A stretch of DNA of 64,000 bases from Patulibacter defluvii. Its GTDB lineage: Bacteria > Actinomycetota > Thermoleophilia > Solirubrobacterales > Solirubrobacteraceae. The stretch spans positions 1 to 64,000 of the forward strand of contig NZ_JAWZSQ010000025.1 in assembly GCF_034096925.1 (NCBI RefSeq), in the 5' to 3' direction. How positions within the stretch are numbered: position 1 is the first letter of the stretch; the number at the start of each line of letters is the position of its first letter. Of the stretch, positions 1-7,955 are shown piece after piece. Under the pieces are notes generated by a model. The model searched no databases, was not told where the DNA came from, and was given only the letters and a program-made list of their open reading frames with translations. A program made the translations under genes and the position numbers.

Positions 1-354
1 GGCCTCGCCGGTCGGGCCGGGGCGGCCGTCGGCGCCGGGCGCGCCGTCGCTGCCGCGGGCACCGGCCGGACCGGTCGCCCCGGTGCGGCCGGTGGCGCCG
101 GCCCGTCCGCGGGCGCCGTCGTCGCCGGGACGGCCCTCGGCGTTGAACGAGATCTTCTGCTCGCCGGCGTCGCAGCGGCCGCGGGCGGTGGTCAGGTTGA
201 GGGTCTTGTAGCGCGGGGTGACGCACGCGTAGTACGTCTTGCCGGCCGCTGGGCGGGCCGCGCTCGTGACCGCGTAGGACGTGCCGCCGAGGGCGACGAA
301 CAGCGCCAGCAGCGCGATCGAATGACGCCGCACGAGCGTCGTCAGCAGGGACAT
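1..354 (-). CDS. Collagen-like Gly-X-Y repeat exported protein (N-terminal part)
   Basis: Only the first 118 codons lie in the window; the gene runs off the left edge. The ATG at 354 follows a good ribosome site (GGAAGGAAC). Residues 12-30 form a hydrophobic export or anchor segment containing LALFVALGGTSYAV, a signature I associate with large collagen-like families in Thermoleophilia (recalled knowledge). Residues 39-70 form a short globular stretch with two cysteines (C44, C61). From about residue 74 the protein becomes Gly-X-Y triplets rich in Pro, Asp, Ala and Arg, as in bacterial collagen-like stalks. Predicted to be at the cell surface as a fibrous stalk; the C-terminal head is outside the window. 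Confidence 0.8.
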   Translation of the reverse strand, partial: MSLLTTLVRRHSIALLALFVALGGTSYAVTSAARPAAGKTYYACVTPRYKTLNLTTARGRCDAGEQKISFNAEGRPGDDGARGRAGATGRTGATGPAGARGSDGAPGADGRPGPTGEA

Positions 355-454
355 GCGGGGGTTCCTTCCGTGGGGGACCGCGCGACGATAGGGCCGGCGG
401 CGAGCGTCGACGGCGTCCACTGGACGGGTAGGCCGACGCGGTCGCGGAGGGAGG

Positions 455-527
455 TGGGCCGCCTGGGACTCGAACCCAGAACCACGAGCTTAAAAGGCTC
501 TTGCTCTACCGATTGAGCTAGCGGCCC
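455..527 (-). tRNA. tRNA-Lys (anticodon TTT)
   Basis: On the minus strand the acceptor arm GGGCCGC (527-521) pairs with GCGGCCC (456-462), with A as discriminator at 455. D-arm GCTC/GAGC, anticodon loop CTTTTAA with anticodon TTT, and T-arm CTGGG/CCCAG around TTCGAGT are all present. The first anticodon-stem pair is an A-G mismatch. CCA is not encoded. Confidence 0.93.
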
Positions 528-581
528 GTGGCGGAGGGTATCCCGGAGGACGCCCGCGCGGCGATGTGGGAGGCTCGCACC

Positions 582-851
582 ATGAGCGACCCGGGGGACT
601 ACGACCACGAGCGGCGGCTGCTGCGGCGTCGGCGTCTGGAGCAGGCCCCGCTCGACGAGGCCGGCGAGGGCGAGTCGGAGGGCTTCGAGCTGGCCGAGCG
701 CGACCTGATCGAGCACGCCAGCCACGGCGACAGCCACAACACGCTGCCGATCATCCGCGACGGCCGCGACGAGGCCGAGCGCGACGTCGCCCGCGACAGC
801 TACGGCGAGGCGGACCAGGAGCGCCCCTGCGACCTCGGTCCGGGGGACTGA
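582..851 (+). CDS. Small acidic protein, first of a tandem pair
   Basis: An 89-residue hydrophilic protein with no signal peptide or membrane segment. The ATG at 582 follows GGGAGG at 568-573; an upstream in-frame GTG at 528 touches the tRNA-Lys end and is less likely. It has a basic start (RRLLRRRRLEQAPL), then a strongly acidic section with GEGESEGFELAERDLIEHAS and a conserved HNTxPIIRD motif. The next gene (881-1144) is a clear paralogue, so the two arose by tandem duplication. Charge pattern and size suggest a cytoplasmic, perhaps partly disordered, protein. I do not recognise a function. Confidence 0.8.
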   Translation: MSDPGDYDHERRLLRRRRLEQAPLDEAGEGESEGFELAERDLIEHASHGDSHNTLPIIRDGRDEAERDVARDSYGEADQERPCDLGPGD

Positions 852-880
852 ACCGGGGCGCGGGCGGGTAGCGGGGGGGC

Positions 881-1144
881 ATGAGCACTCCCGACGATCA
901 CGAGCAGCGGCTGCAGGAGCGCCGGCGCCAGGAGCAGGCCCCGCTCGAGGAGGCGGGCGAGGGCGAGTCCGAGGGCTTCGAGCTGGCCGAGCGCGACCTG
1001 ATCGAGCACGCCAGCCACGGGGACGGCCACAACACCCAGCCGATCATCCGCGACGCCCGCGACGAGGCCGAGCCCGACCCGGCCGCCGACGGCTACGGCG
1101 ACGCCGACGAGGCAACCCCGGACGACCTCGGGCCCGAGCCCTGA
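881..1144 (+). CDS. Small acidic protein, second of a tandem pair
   Basis: An 87-residue paralogue of 582-851, starting 29 bases after it. The shared core is AGEGESEGFELAERDLIEHA, followed by HNTQPIIRDARDEAE; the ends differ. The start ATG at 881 follows a G-rich stretch (GTAGCGGGGGGGC) that serves only as a weak ribosome site. The conserved block between two otherwise drifting copies implies selection on that block. Cytoplasmic, highly acidic, function unknown. It is followed 51 bases later by tRNA-Glu. Confidence 0.8.
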   Translation: MSTPDDHEQRLQERRRQEQAPLEEAGEGESEGFELAERDLIEHASHGDGHNTQPIIRDARDEAEPDPAADGYGDADEATPDDLGPEP

Positions 1145-1179
1145 GCGTCGGCGCCGGTCGTCCCGGACCCCGGGCGTTC

Positions 1180-1185
1180 TACACT
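1180..1185 (+). promoter_or_regulatory. Candidate -10 element for tRNA-Glu
   Basis: TACACT fits the TANNNT pattern and lies 10 bases before the mature 5' end of tRNA-Glu. No convincing -35 hexamer is visible 17 bases upstream. Confidence 0.4.
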
Positions 1186-1195
1186 CGGAAGACCC

Positions 1196-1267
1196 GCCCC
1201 CATGGTGTAGCGGTTAGCACGTCAGCCTTTCACGCTGGTAGCAGGGGTTCGATTCCCCTTGGGGGTA
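1196..1267 (+). tRNA. tRNA-Glu (anticodon TTC)
   Basis: Acceptor arm GCCCCCA (1196-1202) pairs with TGGGGGT (1260-1266), allowing one G-T pair, with discriminator A at 1267. The anticodon loop is CTTTCAC (anticodon TTC), and the T-loop is TTCGATT flanked by AGGGG/CCCCT. CCA is not encoded. Confidence 0.95.
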
Positions 1268-1536
1268 CTGCGGCGCCCGATTGCCCTCGGGCTTCGCACT
1301 CTGTAGCGTCTCCGGGACCGTCGCTCGCGGCGGCTGAGGGAGACGTGCGTGTCGAGAGCAACCACCTGAGCGACCGGCGACGGTCGTACGCCGGGCACGG
1401 CAGGGTCCCCCGGTCCCGAGAGGCCTCGGGTCCGTGCCATCGGCGGTCACCGGGAGCCGCGCCGGGCTTCGGGGTATCGTCTCGTCTCCGACGCCGCAGG
1501 TCGAGCGACTGCGGCGGCGGCCGGAGTGAGCCGAGG

Positions 1537-2097
1537 ATGACGTCGACGCCAGACCACGCGCGTGCGGCCGCGTTCGAACGGATCTTCGCGCTCCACTACG
1601 CCGAGGTCGTCGCCTACGGCCACCGGCGGGCATCAGCCGACCTCGCCGAGGACATGGCGGAGGAGACCTTCCTCGCCGCCTGGCGCGAGCTGGAGGAGCT
1701 GCCGGAGGACGCCCTGCCCTGGCTGCTGGCCGTCGCCGGCCGGACCCTCGCCTCCTACGAGGCGGCGAGCGAGCGGCGCGAGGCCCTGCTCGACCGCCTG
1801 GCCGTCGTGCCGCTCTCCAGCGACGAGGAGCGGTTCCGGATCTCGACCAGCCTCCGGAGCGAACTGGAGCTGCTCTCGCCCGCCGAGCTGGAGGCGCTGC
1901 TGCTGGTCGCCTGGGAGGACCTGAGCCCGGCCCGCGCCGCGGCCGCGGCCGGCTGCAGCCGCGGGGCCTTCCGCGTCCGCCTGCACCGGGCGCGCCGCCG
2001 CGTCGGCGCCGCGCTCGAGGCCTCCTGGCGCCGCACCGGCCAGGTCACCGGCGAGCACCCGGTCGTCCCGCCGGCGGTCGATCGGGGGGCCCGGTGA
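1537..2097 (+). CDS. ECF-like RNA polymerase sigma factor
   Basis: 186 residues. An N-terminal region matching sigma region 2 (FERIFALHYAEVVAYGHRRA, then AEDMAEETFLAAWRELEELP) is followed by a region-4-like helix-turn-helix (LSPAELEALLLVAWEDLSPARAAAAAGCSRGAFRVRLHRARRRV). That order and size fit the extracytoplasmic-function class. Start chosen at ATG 1537 with GGAG 11-14 bases upstream; an earlier GTG at 1345 would add a low-complexity extension. It overlaps the next gene by GTGA, so the two are co-translated. A TATCGT element lies near 1473, and hairpins at 1274-1291 and 1415-1430 lie in the leader. Confidence 0.85.
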   Translation: MTSTPDHARAAAFERIFALHYAEVVAYGHRRASADLAEDMAEETFLAAWRELEELPEDALPWLLAVAGRTLASYEAASERREALLDRLAVVPLSSDEERFRISTSLRSELELLSPAELEALLLVAWEDLSPARAAAAAGCSRGAFRVRLHRARRRVGAALEASWRRTGQVTGEHPVVPPAVDRGAR

Positions 2098-2984
2098 GCG
2101 ACGGACGGTCCTGGGCGGTCGCCGTCCGCAATCCGGTCAAGGACCCGGACGCGATCGTCGATCCCGACGTCCGTGCCCAGACCCTGCGGACGATCACGGC
2201 CTCGCCCTACCCTGCCTACCGCGCCCGCCGCAGCGCCTGGTCGCCGGCGACCTTCATGGTCGCCCTCGCCGCCCTCGTCGTCGCCGGCTCGGTGCTCTTC
2301 GCCGTCACCCGCCAGGGCACGATCGGCGGCCTGCCCGGCGCGGCGACCGCGCTGGCGAACGTGATCGAGTCGAGGGACACCGTCCTGCACGTCGTGACAC
2401 GGGAACCCGATGACGTCCCCAACGCCGCCGAGGGCGGGTCGCGGATCACCGCGACCGAGCAGTGGATGACGATCGACAGCAGGACCACCGGCGTCTCGCG
2501 CGTGCTGACGCGCTACGCGAACGGGTCGTTCGAGGACATGCGGACCGTCCTGCAGCGCAAGCGGTACCGGATCTCGGTCTATCGATCGAAGGACAACACG
2601 CTGACGATCGAGCCCTGGCTGCGGAACGTCACGAAGAAGACGCCCGCCGGCGAGCTCGTGCGGGCACAGGCCGATGCCTTCGTCAACGCGGTTCGCAACG
2701 GCACGGCGACGCTCGATGGCGAAACCGACGTCGACGGCGTTCCCGCCTATCGGATCGTGGCCAAGGACCCGGGCAGCGGCCCGAAGGCCTGGTACATCTC
2801 GCGCGACGAGCACTCGCCGCGGCTGCTCCGGGTCGAGTCCGGCTGCGGCGGAACGAAGGAGCGGCCGCAGTGCCCGGTCACGACCTTCGAGGTCTACGAG
2901 ACGATCAACGATCGCAGCGTCCTGAAGCTGCCGGCGCGACCGGGCCAGAAGGTCATCCGCCGGGCGCTCGAGCGCCGGCCCTGA
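2094..2984 (+). CDS. Single-pass membrane protein coupled to sigma factor (putative anti-sigma)
   Basis: 296 residues starting at GTG 2094, which overlaps the sigma stop codon (GTGA). Residues 1-50 are hydrophilic and would be cytoplasmic; one membrane segment follows (about 52-70, FMVALAALVVAGSVLFAVT); the remaining 220 residues would be outside and include one pair of cysteines in a CGG...QCP context. The architecture and coupling to an ECF-like sigma gene are those of an anti-sigma factor, but I see no zinc-binding HxxxCxxC motif, so that role is inferred from context alone. The 3' end overlaps the convergent gene by 32 bases. Confidence 0.75.
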   Translation: MSDGRSWAVAVRNPVKDPDAIVDPDVRAQTLRTITASPYPAYRARRSAWSPATFMVALAALVVAGSVLFAVTRQGTIGGLPGAATALANVIESRDTVLHVVTREPDDVPNAAEGGSRITATEQWMTIDSRTTGVSRVLTRYANGSFEDMRTVLQRKRYRISVYRSKDNTLTIEPWLRNVTKKTPAGELVRAQADAFVNAVRNGTATLDGETDVDGVPAYRIVAKDPGSGPKAWYISRDEHSPRLLRVESGCGGTKERPQCPVTTFEVYETINDRSVLKLPARPGQKVIRRALERRP

Positions 2985-4230
2985 GCGGCCGCAGGACGAA
3001 CACGCGGACCTCGTCCCGGCGCGTCCGGGGATTCGGCACCGTGGCCATCGCGTAGGTCCGACCGTCGAGCCGCGCCAGGCCGTAGTAGAGCGGCACGCTG
3101 AACCGTGAGCTGCGGCGGAGCGGCTGTCCGACCTGCGCCGTCCGTCCGGTCCGCCGGTCGAGCCGCAGGACCACCACCCGGGTCGCCAACGAGCCGGCGT
3201 TCGGTCGCTGGTCGAAGCGGATCGCCCACAGCTCGCGGCCGAGCGCGAAGAGCGAGCCCTGCTCGTTCCACCCCGGATCCTCGCCGGCGACCGACGTCGG
3301 CCGCCACTCCTGCCCCCGAAGGGCGTGCACCCGCCAGTCGCCGGCACGGCCGGCGAAGCGGTCGACGCCGACATGGATCTCGTCGCCGATCGCCGCGGCG
3401 CCGTCGACGCCGAACGCGATCCCGGGCACCCGGGCCCCGCCGGTCGGGTCGAGCACCGGCCCGGTACGACGCCAGCGCCCCTGGAAGAAGCAGCTGACCG
3501 TGATCACCGGCGAGCGCGTGCGGTCCGCCGGCAGCGCGTCGTAGGCAACGCAGGCCCGGCCGCGGACGGCGAAGCCGAACGGTCGCTGCGCTCCGCCGGG
3601 AACGGTCGGGGCGATCTCGCCCGGAGGATCCGCCACCCACTGCCCGGCCCGCAGCCGAAAGGCGGTGGTGCGCAGCCGGCTCCCGGGAGCCAGGGCGGTG
3701 GGCACTCGTTGGACACGCAGGAGCACGACGCCCTGACGGTCGCGGAGCGCGCCGCCGAACGACGTCCGCTCGTCGGTCGTGAAGGCCGGAGGGAGCGCCC
3801 GCCAGCGGCCAGCGCGCAGGCAGTGGACACGAACCCGGCCGCGGGAGGCGCCGGCGACACAGCCCTCGGGGCCGCCGAGCAGCTCCATTCGCTGATCGCG
3901 GTCGATCAGGAGCGGCTCGCCGGCTCGCCGGAGCGGCTTCCAGCCTGGGCCCTGGCGAGCGGCGACGAGCACCTCGCTGGGCCGGGAACCGGGACGCCGG
4001 GCGACGACGGCGACCAACAGCCGGCCACCGGCGATCGCCATTTGCGCGCCGTCGAGGTCGATCTCTCGGCCGTTCGGAAGCGCCGGCAGCGGGACCCACG
4101 CCGCCCGAACCGCCGGGCGGTCCGGGTGCGTGGAGCGGGGAGCCGGGGCATCGTCACCGCCGCAGCCGGTCAACAGGGTGGCGCCGCTGGCGCCCGCTAT
4201 GGCGAGCGCCAACGGAAGCCGGTGGGCCAC
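2953..4230 (-). CDS. Lipoprotein of unknown function, propeller-like repeats
   Basis: 425 residues. The start GTG at 4230 lies 5 bases after the stop of the upstream gene, so the two form an operon. The N-terminus is a lipoprotein signal with lipobox LLTGC (Cys about residue 22), then a Pro/Asp-rich spacer. The body contains repeated beta-type segments with WxP, GRELWAIRF and LDRRTGR motifs, reminiscent of a beta-propeller, and single cysteines. Predicted to be lipid-anchored on the outside of the cytoplasmic membrane. No catalytic motif recognised. The end overlaps convergently with 2094-2984. Confidence 0.75.
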   Translation of the reverse strand: MAHRLPLALAIAGASGATLLTGCGGDDAPAPRSTHPDRPAVRAAWVPLPALPNGREIDLDGAQMAIAGGRLLVAVVARRPGSRPSEVLVAARQGPGWKPLRRAGEPLLIDRDQRMELLGGPEGCVAGASRGRVRVHCLRAGRWRALPPAFTTDERTSFGGALRDRQGVVLLRVQRVPTALAPGSRLRTTAFRLRAGQWVADPPGEIAPTVPGGAQRPFGFAVRGRACVAYDALPADRTRSPVITVSCFFQGRWRRTGPVLDPTGGARVPGIAFGVDGAAAIGDEIHVGVDRFAGRAGDWRVHALRGQEWRPTSVAGEDPGWNEQGSLFALGRELWAIRFDQRPNAGSLATRVVVLRLDRRTGRTAQVGQPLRRSSRFSVPLYYGLARLDGRTYAMATVPNPRTRRDEVRVFVLRPLRAGARAPGG

Positions 4231-4235
4231 CGGCG

Positions 4236-4916
4236 CTACCAGCCGGCGAAGGAGCTGAAACGGTCGTTCGCCGTCCCGCCGTCGTTCATCGTGTTGTTCG
4301 ACAGATCGTTGTCCGTGACACAGGTGCCGATCGGCCCGTAGTAGGCGCCGGCGCCGTCCTGCAGGTCGTGCCAGCGGGTGTCCCAGGCCTGGTTCGTCGT
4401 CCGGAACGACGAGATCTGGTTGCTGTACGTCGAGGAGTAGTTCTGCCAGACGTTGGTGCCGGTCTGGCCCTGGGTCCCGACCGTGCCACCGCCCGAGGTT
4501 CCCGTGGCGACCTGCGTGCTCGCCTTGCAGGCGTCGAAGGCCAACAGGCTCACGCCCTTGCTCGCGCTGCCGCCGGCGTCCGCGTCGAAGGCCTGGGCCA
4601 GCGCCTCGCGCTCCGGCTGGGTTGCCGGGATCACGCCCCAGCCGGGGGGCAGCTCACCGGCCCGCACCGCTGCTGCCTGCGCGGTGGCGAGCAGCTCATA
4701 GGTGCTGAAGCACTCGTTGACCCCCGAATCGTTCGGCGCCGCACCGCAGATGGCGCCGGCGGCCACGATCGCGGCCTGGGTCGAGGGTTGACCGTCGAGG
4801 GTGAACAGCTCGTCGGCGTTGGCTGTCGCGGGGACGATTCCGGCGACTAGCGCGGCCGCTCCGGCGAGCAGCAGGCGACGGGCTGAACGGGGTCCTCGGG
4901 GGGTGGGAGACGTCAC
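4236..4916 (-). CDS. Secreted protein of unknown function
   Basis: 226 residues. The GTG at 4916 is chosen because AGGAGGAA lies just upstream; reading further upstream gives low-complexity sequence. The signal peptide is RRLLLAGAAALVAGIVPATANA with a likely cleavage after AxA near residue 32. The mature part has an Ala-rich helical half, then a Gly/Thr/Gln-rich segment (GTSGGGTVGTQGQTGTNVW) and an aromatic, Asn-rich tail with four or more cysteines in total, suggesting disulfides. First gene of a two-gene operon with the lipoprotein at 2953-4230. Confidence 0.75.
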   Translation of the reverse strand: MTSPTPRGPRSARRLLLAGAAALVAGIVPATANADELFTLDGQPSTQAAIVAAGAICGAAPNDSGVNECFSTYELLATAQAAAVRAGELPPGWGVIPATQPEREALAQAFDADAGGSASKGVSLLAFDACKASTQVATGTSGGGTVGTQGQTGTNVWQNYSSTYSNQISSFRTTNQAWDTRWHDLQDGAGAYYGPIGTCVTDNDLSNNTMNDGGTANDRFSSFAGW

Positions 4917-4945
4917 GGTTCCTCCTGATCGTGTAAGAAACGGTT

Positions 4946-4958
4946 GTGTCCTGGACAC
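4946..4958. promoter_or_regulatory. Inverted repeat in divergent intergenic region
   Basis: GTGTCC-T-GGACAC is a perfect 6-bp inverted repeat 30 bases before the start of the secreted-protein gene (4916, minus), at a position suited to an operator. The same intergenic region carries a direct repeat GCTGTTAC at 5001-5008 and 5029-5036. Confidence 0.4.
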
Positions 4959-5175
4959 GGTAGACGACAACGGGACCTTGGCGGGGAAAAGCTCGCTCGG
5001 GCTGTTACGCGCCCGCCGTCCAACATCCGCTGTTACATCGGCCAGGGGGCCGTGCCGATGCGTCCGAAAGCTTGTTTCGCGCTGGGTCCGCGGGCTACGG
5101 TCGCACCGCCCCGGGCGACGCACCCACCTCGTCGCCGGAGGCGCTCGAACCCCCCGTCCGGAGAACCAGCACGCC

Positions 5176-6324
5176 GTGCACCGCAGCGCACTTGGAACCA
5201 CGCGAGAGCGTCCGCCGCGCCGGCGTGAGACCGTCGAACCACCCCCTGCCGCTCCCGACCGCCAGCGCTTCGACGACGTGTTCGCGTCCGTCGTCGCGCT
5301 CGAGGCGGGCGTGCGAGCGGTCAGTGGGCAGCCTTCGACGGATCTGATCCTCGCTCCCACGTTCGCCGCCGCCCAGCGTGTGGCCGGTGTGCGAACGTGG
5401 GAGTGGCTCGAAGCCGACCTGCCGACCCTGATCGAGCCGCTGGTCGACGTCCAGACCTACGGCCAGCGGTTCGCGGAGCTGGCGCCCGACCTGGCCCGTC
5501 ACGCCGCCGGCGGCGCCGGCGCCCGTCCCTGGTGGCAGGTCTCGACCGCGCTCGACGACCTCTGCCGGGTGCTGGCCGCGGCCCGCGAGACGGTCGTCGA
5601 CTGCGGCGCCGCGATCCAGCGGCTGGCGACCACCAACCGCCGGGCCCGGATCCGCCTGGGCCTCGAGGTCGACGACCTGCGCGACGACCGCCACCGCCCC
5701 TCGGTGGTCGACTACGCGGTGATCGCCGCCTCGGCCGCCGCCACCGCCGGCCGCCTCAGCGACGCCAACCTGACGATCGCCAGCGCCGCCCCGGCCGCCA
5801 TCCGCGAGGGTCGGATCGCCGGCGTCAGCCTCTGTCCGGCCTGGGTCCCGCTCGGCGAGACGAGCCTGGTCGTGAGCGAGAACATCGAGATCGCCCATGG
5901 CATCTGCGGGGTCTGCGACAACGCGATGGACGACGCCCGGCGCGGGGTCGAGGAGCACGCCGCCGCGGTCGCCGAGTTGCCCGGCGACGGTCGCGAGCTG
6001 AGCGTGCTGGCCGCGGCCCGCGCCCACGTCGACGCGGTCGACCGCCAGATCGCCTTCGCCTCCCGCGTCCTGCGCGCGGTCGACGACACCTGGGCCTCGG
6101 AGCAGCGGCGGCTGCTGCGCTGGTTCGACGGTCCCGAGGCGCTCGGCGGCCCCGAGGTCGCCGACCACCTGCGGCGGACCGGCGAGCACTGGGCCTGCCA
6201 CGCCGTCGACGCGATGGCGCTGGTGCGCGGCTACTCCCGCACCGCCCGCCACGAGCCGACCGACTGGAGCGGCGACCCCGGCCTCCGCTTCGACGACCGC
6301 GACTGGTCGCGGCTGCTGCGCTGA
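5176..6324 (+). CDS. Helical protein of unknown function with CxxC motif
   Basis: About 382 residues if the GTG at 5176 (GGAGAA 10 bases upstream) is right; an in-frame GTG at 5278 is an alternative that removes a basic N-terminal tail. The protein is mostly alpha-helical, Ala/Arg/Asp-rich, without signal peptide or membrane segment. One notable motif is GICGVCDNAMDDAR near the middle, whose two cysteines could bind metal, but no partner cysteine pair is evident. The end lies 19 bases from a convergent gene. I do not recognise a family; the steady GC3 bias and long frame support it as real. Confidence 0.65.
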   Translation: MHRSALGTTRERPPRRRETVEPPPAAPDRQRFDDVFASVVALEAGVRAVSGQPSTDLILAPTFAAAQRVAGVRTWEWLEADLPTLIEPLVDVQTYGQRFAELAPDLARHAAGGAGARPWWQVSTALDDLCRVLAAARETVVDCGAAIQRLATTNRRARIRLGLEVDDLRDDRHRPSVVDYAVIAASAAATAGRLSDANLTIASAAPAAIREGRIAGVSLCPAWVPLGETSLVVSENIEIAHGICGVCDNAMDDARRGVEEHAAAVAELPGDGRELSVLAAARAHVDAVDRQIAFASRVLRAVDDTWASEQRRLLRWFDGPEALGGPEVADHLRRTGEHWACHAVDAMALVRGYSRTARHEPTDWSGDPGLRFDDRDWSRLLR

Positions 6325-6343
6325 CCCGCGGGCCGACCCGGAT

Positions 6344-7870
6344 TCAGCGGATCGCGAGCGGCCGCCAGGCCAGCCGCCGCTGCTGGCTCCAGACCGACAC
6401 CCGGTAGCGGCCGGCGGCCAGCGCGGGCACGCGGCCGACCGCGCGTCCGTCCCGCAATCGCAGCGTCCGCCGGGCGGCGATCCGCAGCGGACCGCCGCTG
6501 CCCGTCGCCTCCACCGCCACGAACCGCAGCTCGATCCGGTCGCCGGCAGCGGTCGCTGCGACGGCGATCGCCGTGCCGCTGCGGGCCGGGGACGGGAACG
6601 CGATCCGCGCCGTCGGCGTCAGCGGCGGCCGGCCGACCGGGGTCGCCGCCCCGCGCGGCAGCCAGACCAGGCTGGTGCCGAAGGTCTGGTAGCCGGAGTA
6701 GCGGCCGCGCATCCACGCCACCCCGCCGGCGAGCGGGAACGGCCGCACGTTGGCGGCCGGCGAGCGACGGGTGATCGGGGCCGCGCTCCAGCCGTCCGGC
6801 GTCCGCATCCAGCGGTCGATCTCGTGGACGCCACCGATCGCCCGCGACAGCCAGGCGACCGTCGGATCGCGCGGGTCGAGGGCGATCCCGCCCGAGTAGC
6901 GCTGCTCGCGGGCGTCCTCGGTGAAGGCCGGCCCGGCGTGGGCGATCGCCTCCTCGCTCCAGCGGCGGCGGTCCGGATCCCAGCGCGCCCAGCGGTAGAC
7001 GTGGTCGCGGACGCTCGGGAAGGTGGCGTAGGCCAGCACCGGCCGCCCCTGCCGGTCGACGGCCAGGTCGTGGATCCAGGCCCCGCCGTGGCGCCGCTCG
7101 GGCAGCACCACGTCGCCCGCGGTCGAGGCGATCCGGTCGCGGCCGGGGACGCCCAGGCGGCGCCCGTCCTGGCGGTAGAGGACGCCGTCGCGGAGCACCG
7201 CGTGGCGGACCCCGCTGCGGCCCTGGCGCGGGTGCTTGAGCGTCCACGCCAGGTGGATCCCGTCGGCGGCCGCGGCGTACTTCACGTAGCGCACGTAGGG
7301 CGTCGCGGGGTCGAACAGCCGCCGCGCCGGTCCCCAGTGGTCGCCGTCGTCGGCCGACACCGCGAAGGTCGCGTGCGAGCCCGAGCCCGACCAGAACAGG
7401 TAGAGCCGGTCGTCGGACCGGACCGGGTTGGGGTAGGTGTAGCCGGGCCGACCGCCGGGCGGGTTCGGCGGCGCCTGGGTCGCCGGTCCCCAGGCCCCGA
7501 CGTCGCGGCCGACCGTCGTCCGCTGCTCCAGCGACGCGCCGCGGTGGCCCGACCAGAAGGCGGTCAGCCGTCCGTCGCGGCGGACGTAGAAGGCCGGGTT
7601 GTCGTGGTCGTTGCGCTCCAGCCGCTCCTGCAGCACCGCCCGCCGGCCGGTGAGGTCGCCGACCATCACCGAGCCGTCGTCGGCGACCCAGCCGAGCACC
7701 GTGGTGCCGCCGTAGTCGATCGCCCGCGGATCGGCGAACCAGCCCCAGGCGCCGACCTCGGCGATCGTGACCGGCTCGTCGGCGGCCGCCGCGCCCGCTC
7801 CGGCCGCCAGCAGCAGGACCACGGCGGCGACCGCCCGCGCTCCCCGTCCCCCTGATCGACCGCGTCCCAC
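6344..7870 (-). CDS. Secreted BNR-type beta-propeller protein
   Basis: About 508 residues. The start at GTG 7870 is preferred over GTG 7879 because a TAGGGT -10 element (7878-7883) sits 7 bases before 7870, fitting a leaderless transcript. A signal peptide (AVAAVVLLLAAGAGAAAADE) is followed by repeats of the BNR_4 type: NPAFYVRRDGRLTAFWSGH, TYPNPV..DRLYLFWSGSG, WTLKHPR, WIHDLAVDRQGRPVLAY, YSGGIALDPRDP. These match families that read a neuraminidase-like propeller, often on polysaccharides. A small beta-domain ends the protein. Predicted to be extracellular; substrate unknown. Confidence 0.8.
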   Translation of the reverse strand: MGRGRSGGRGARAVAAVVLLLAAGAGAAAADEPVTIAEVGAWGWFADPRAIDYGGTTVLGWVADDGSVMVGDLTGRRAVLQERLERNDHDNPAFYVRRDGRLTAFWSGHRGASLEQRTTVGRDVGAWGPATQAPPNPPGGRPGYTYPNPVRSDDRLYLFWSGSGSHATFAVSADDGDHWGPARRLFDPATPYVRYVKYAAAADGIHLAWTLKHPRQGRSGVRHAVLRDGVLYRQDGRRLGVPGRDRIASTAGDVVLPERRHGGAWIHDLAVDRQGRPVLAYATFPSVRDHVYRWARWDPDRRRWSEEAIAHAGPAFTEDAREQRYSGGIALDPRDPTVAWLSRAIGGVHEIDRWMRTPDGWSAAPITRRSPAANVRPFPLAGGVAWMRGRYSGYQTFGTSLVWLPRGAATPVGRPPLTPTARIAFPSPARSGTAIAVAATAAGDRIELRFVAVEATGSGGPLRIAARRTLRLRDGRAVGRVPALAAGRYRVSVWSQQRRLAWRPLAIR

Positions 7871-7955
7871 CCGCGGCACCCTAGACGGCAGGGGGCAGGC
7901 ACCGCGGCCGGGTAGCGTGGGACCCGTCCCGTCCGCTCCCCCCGGAGGTCTCCCG

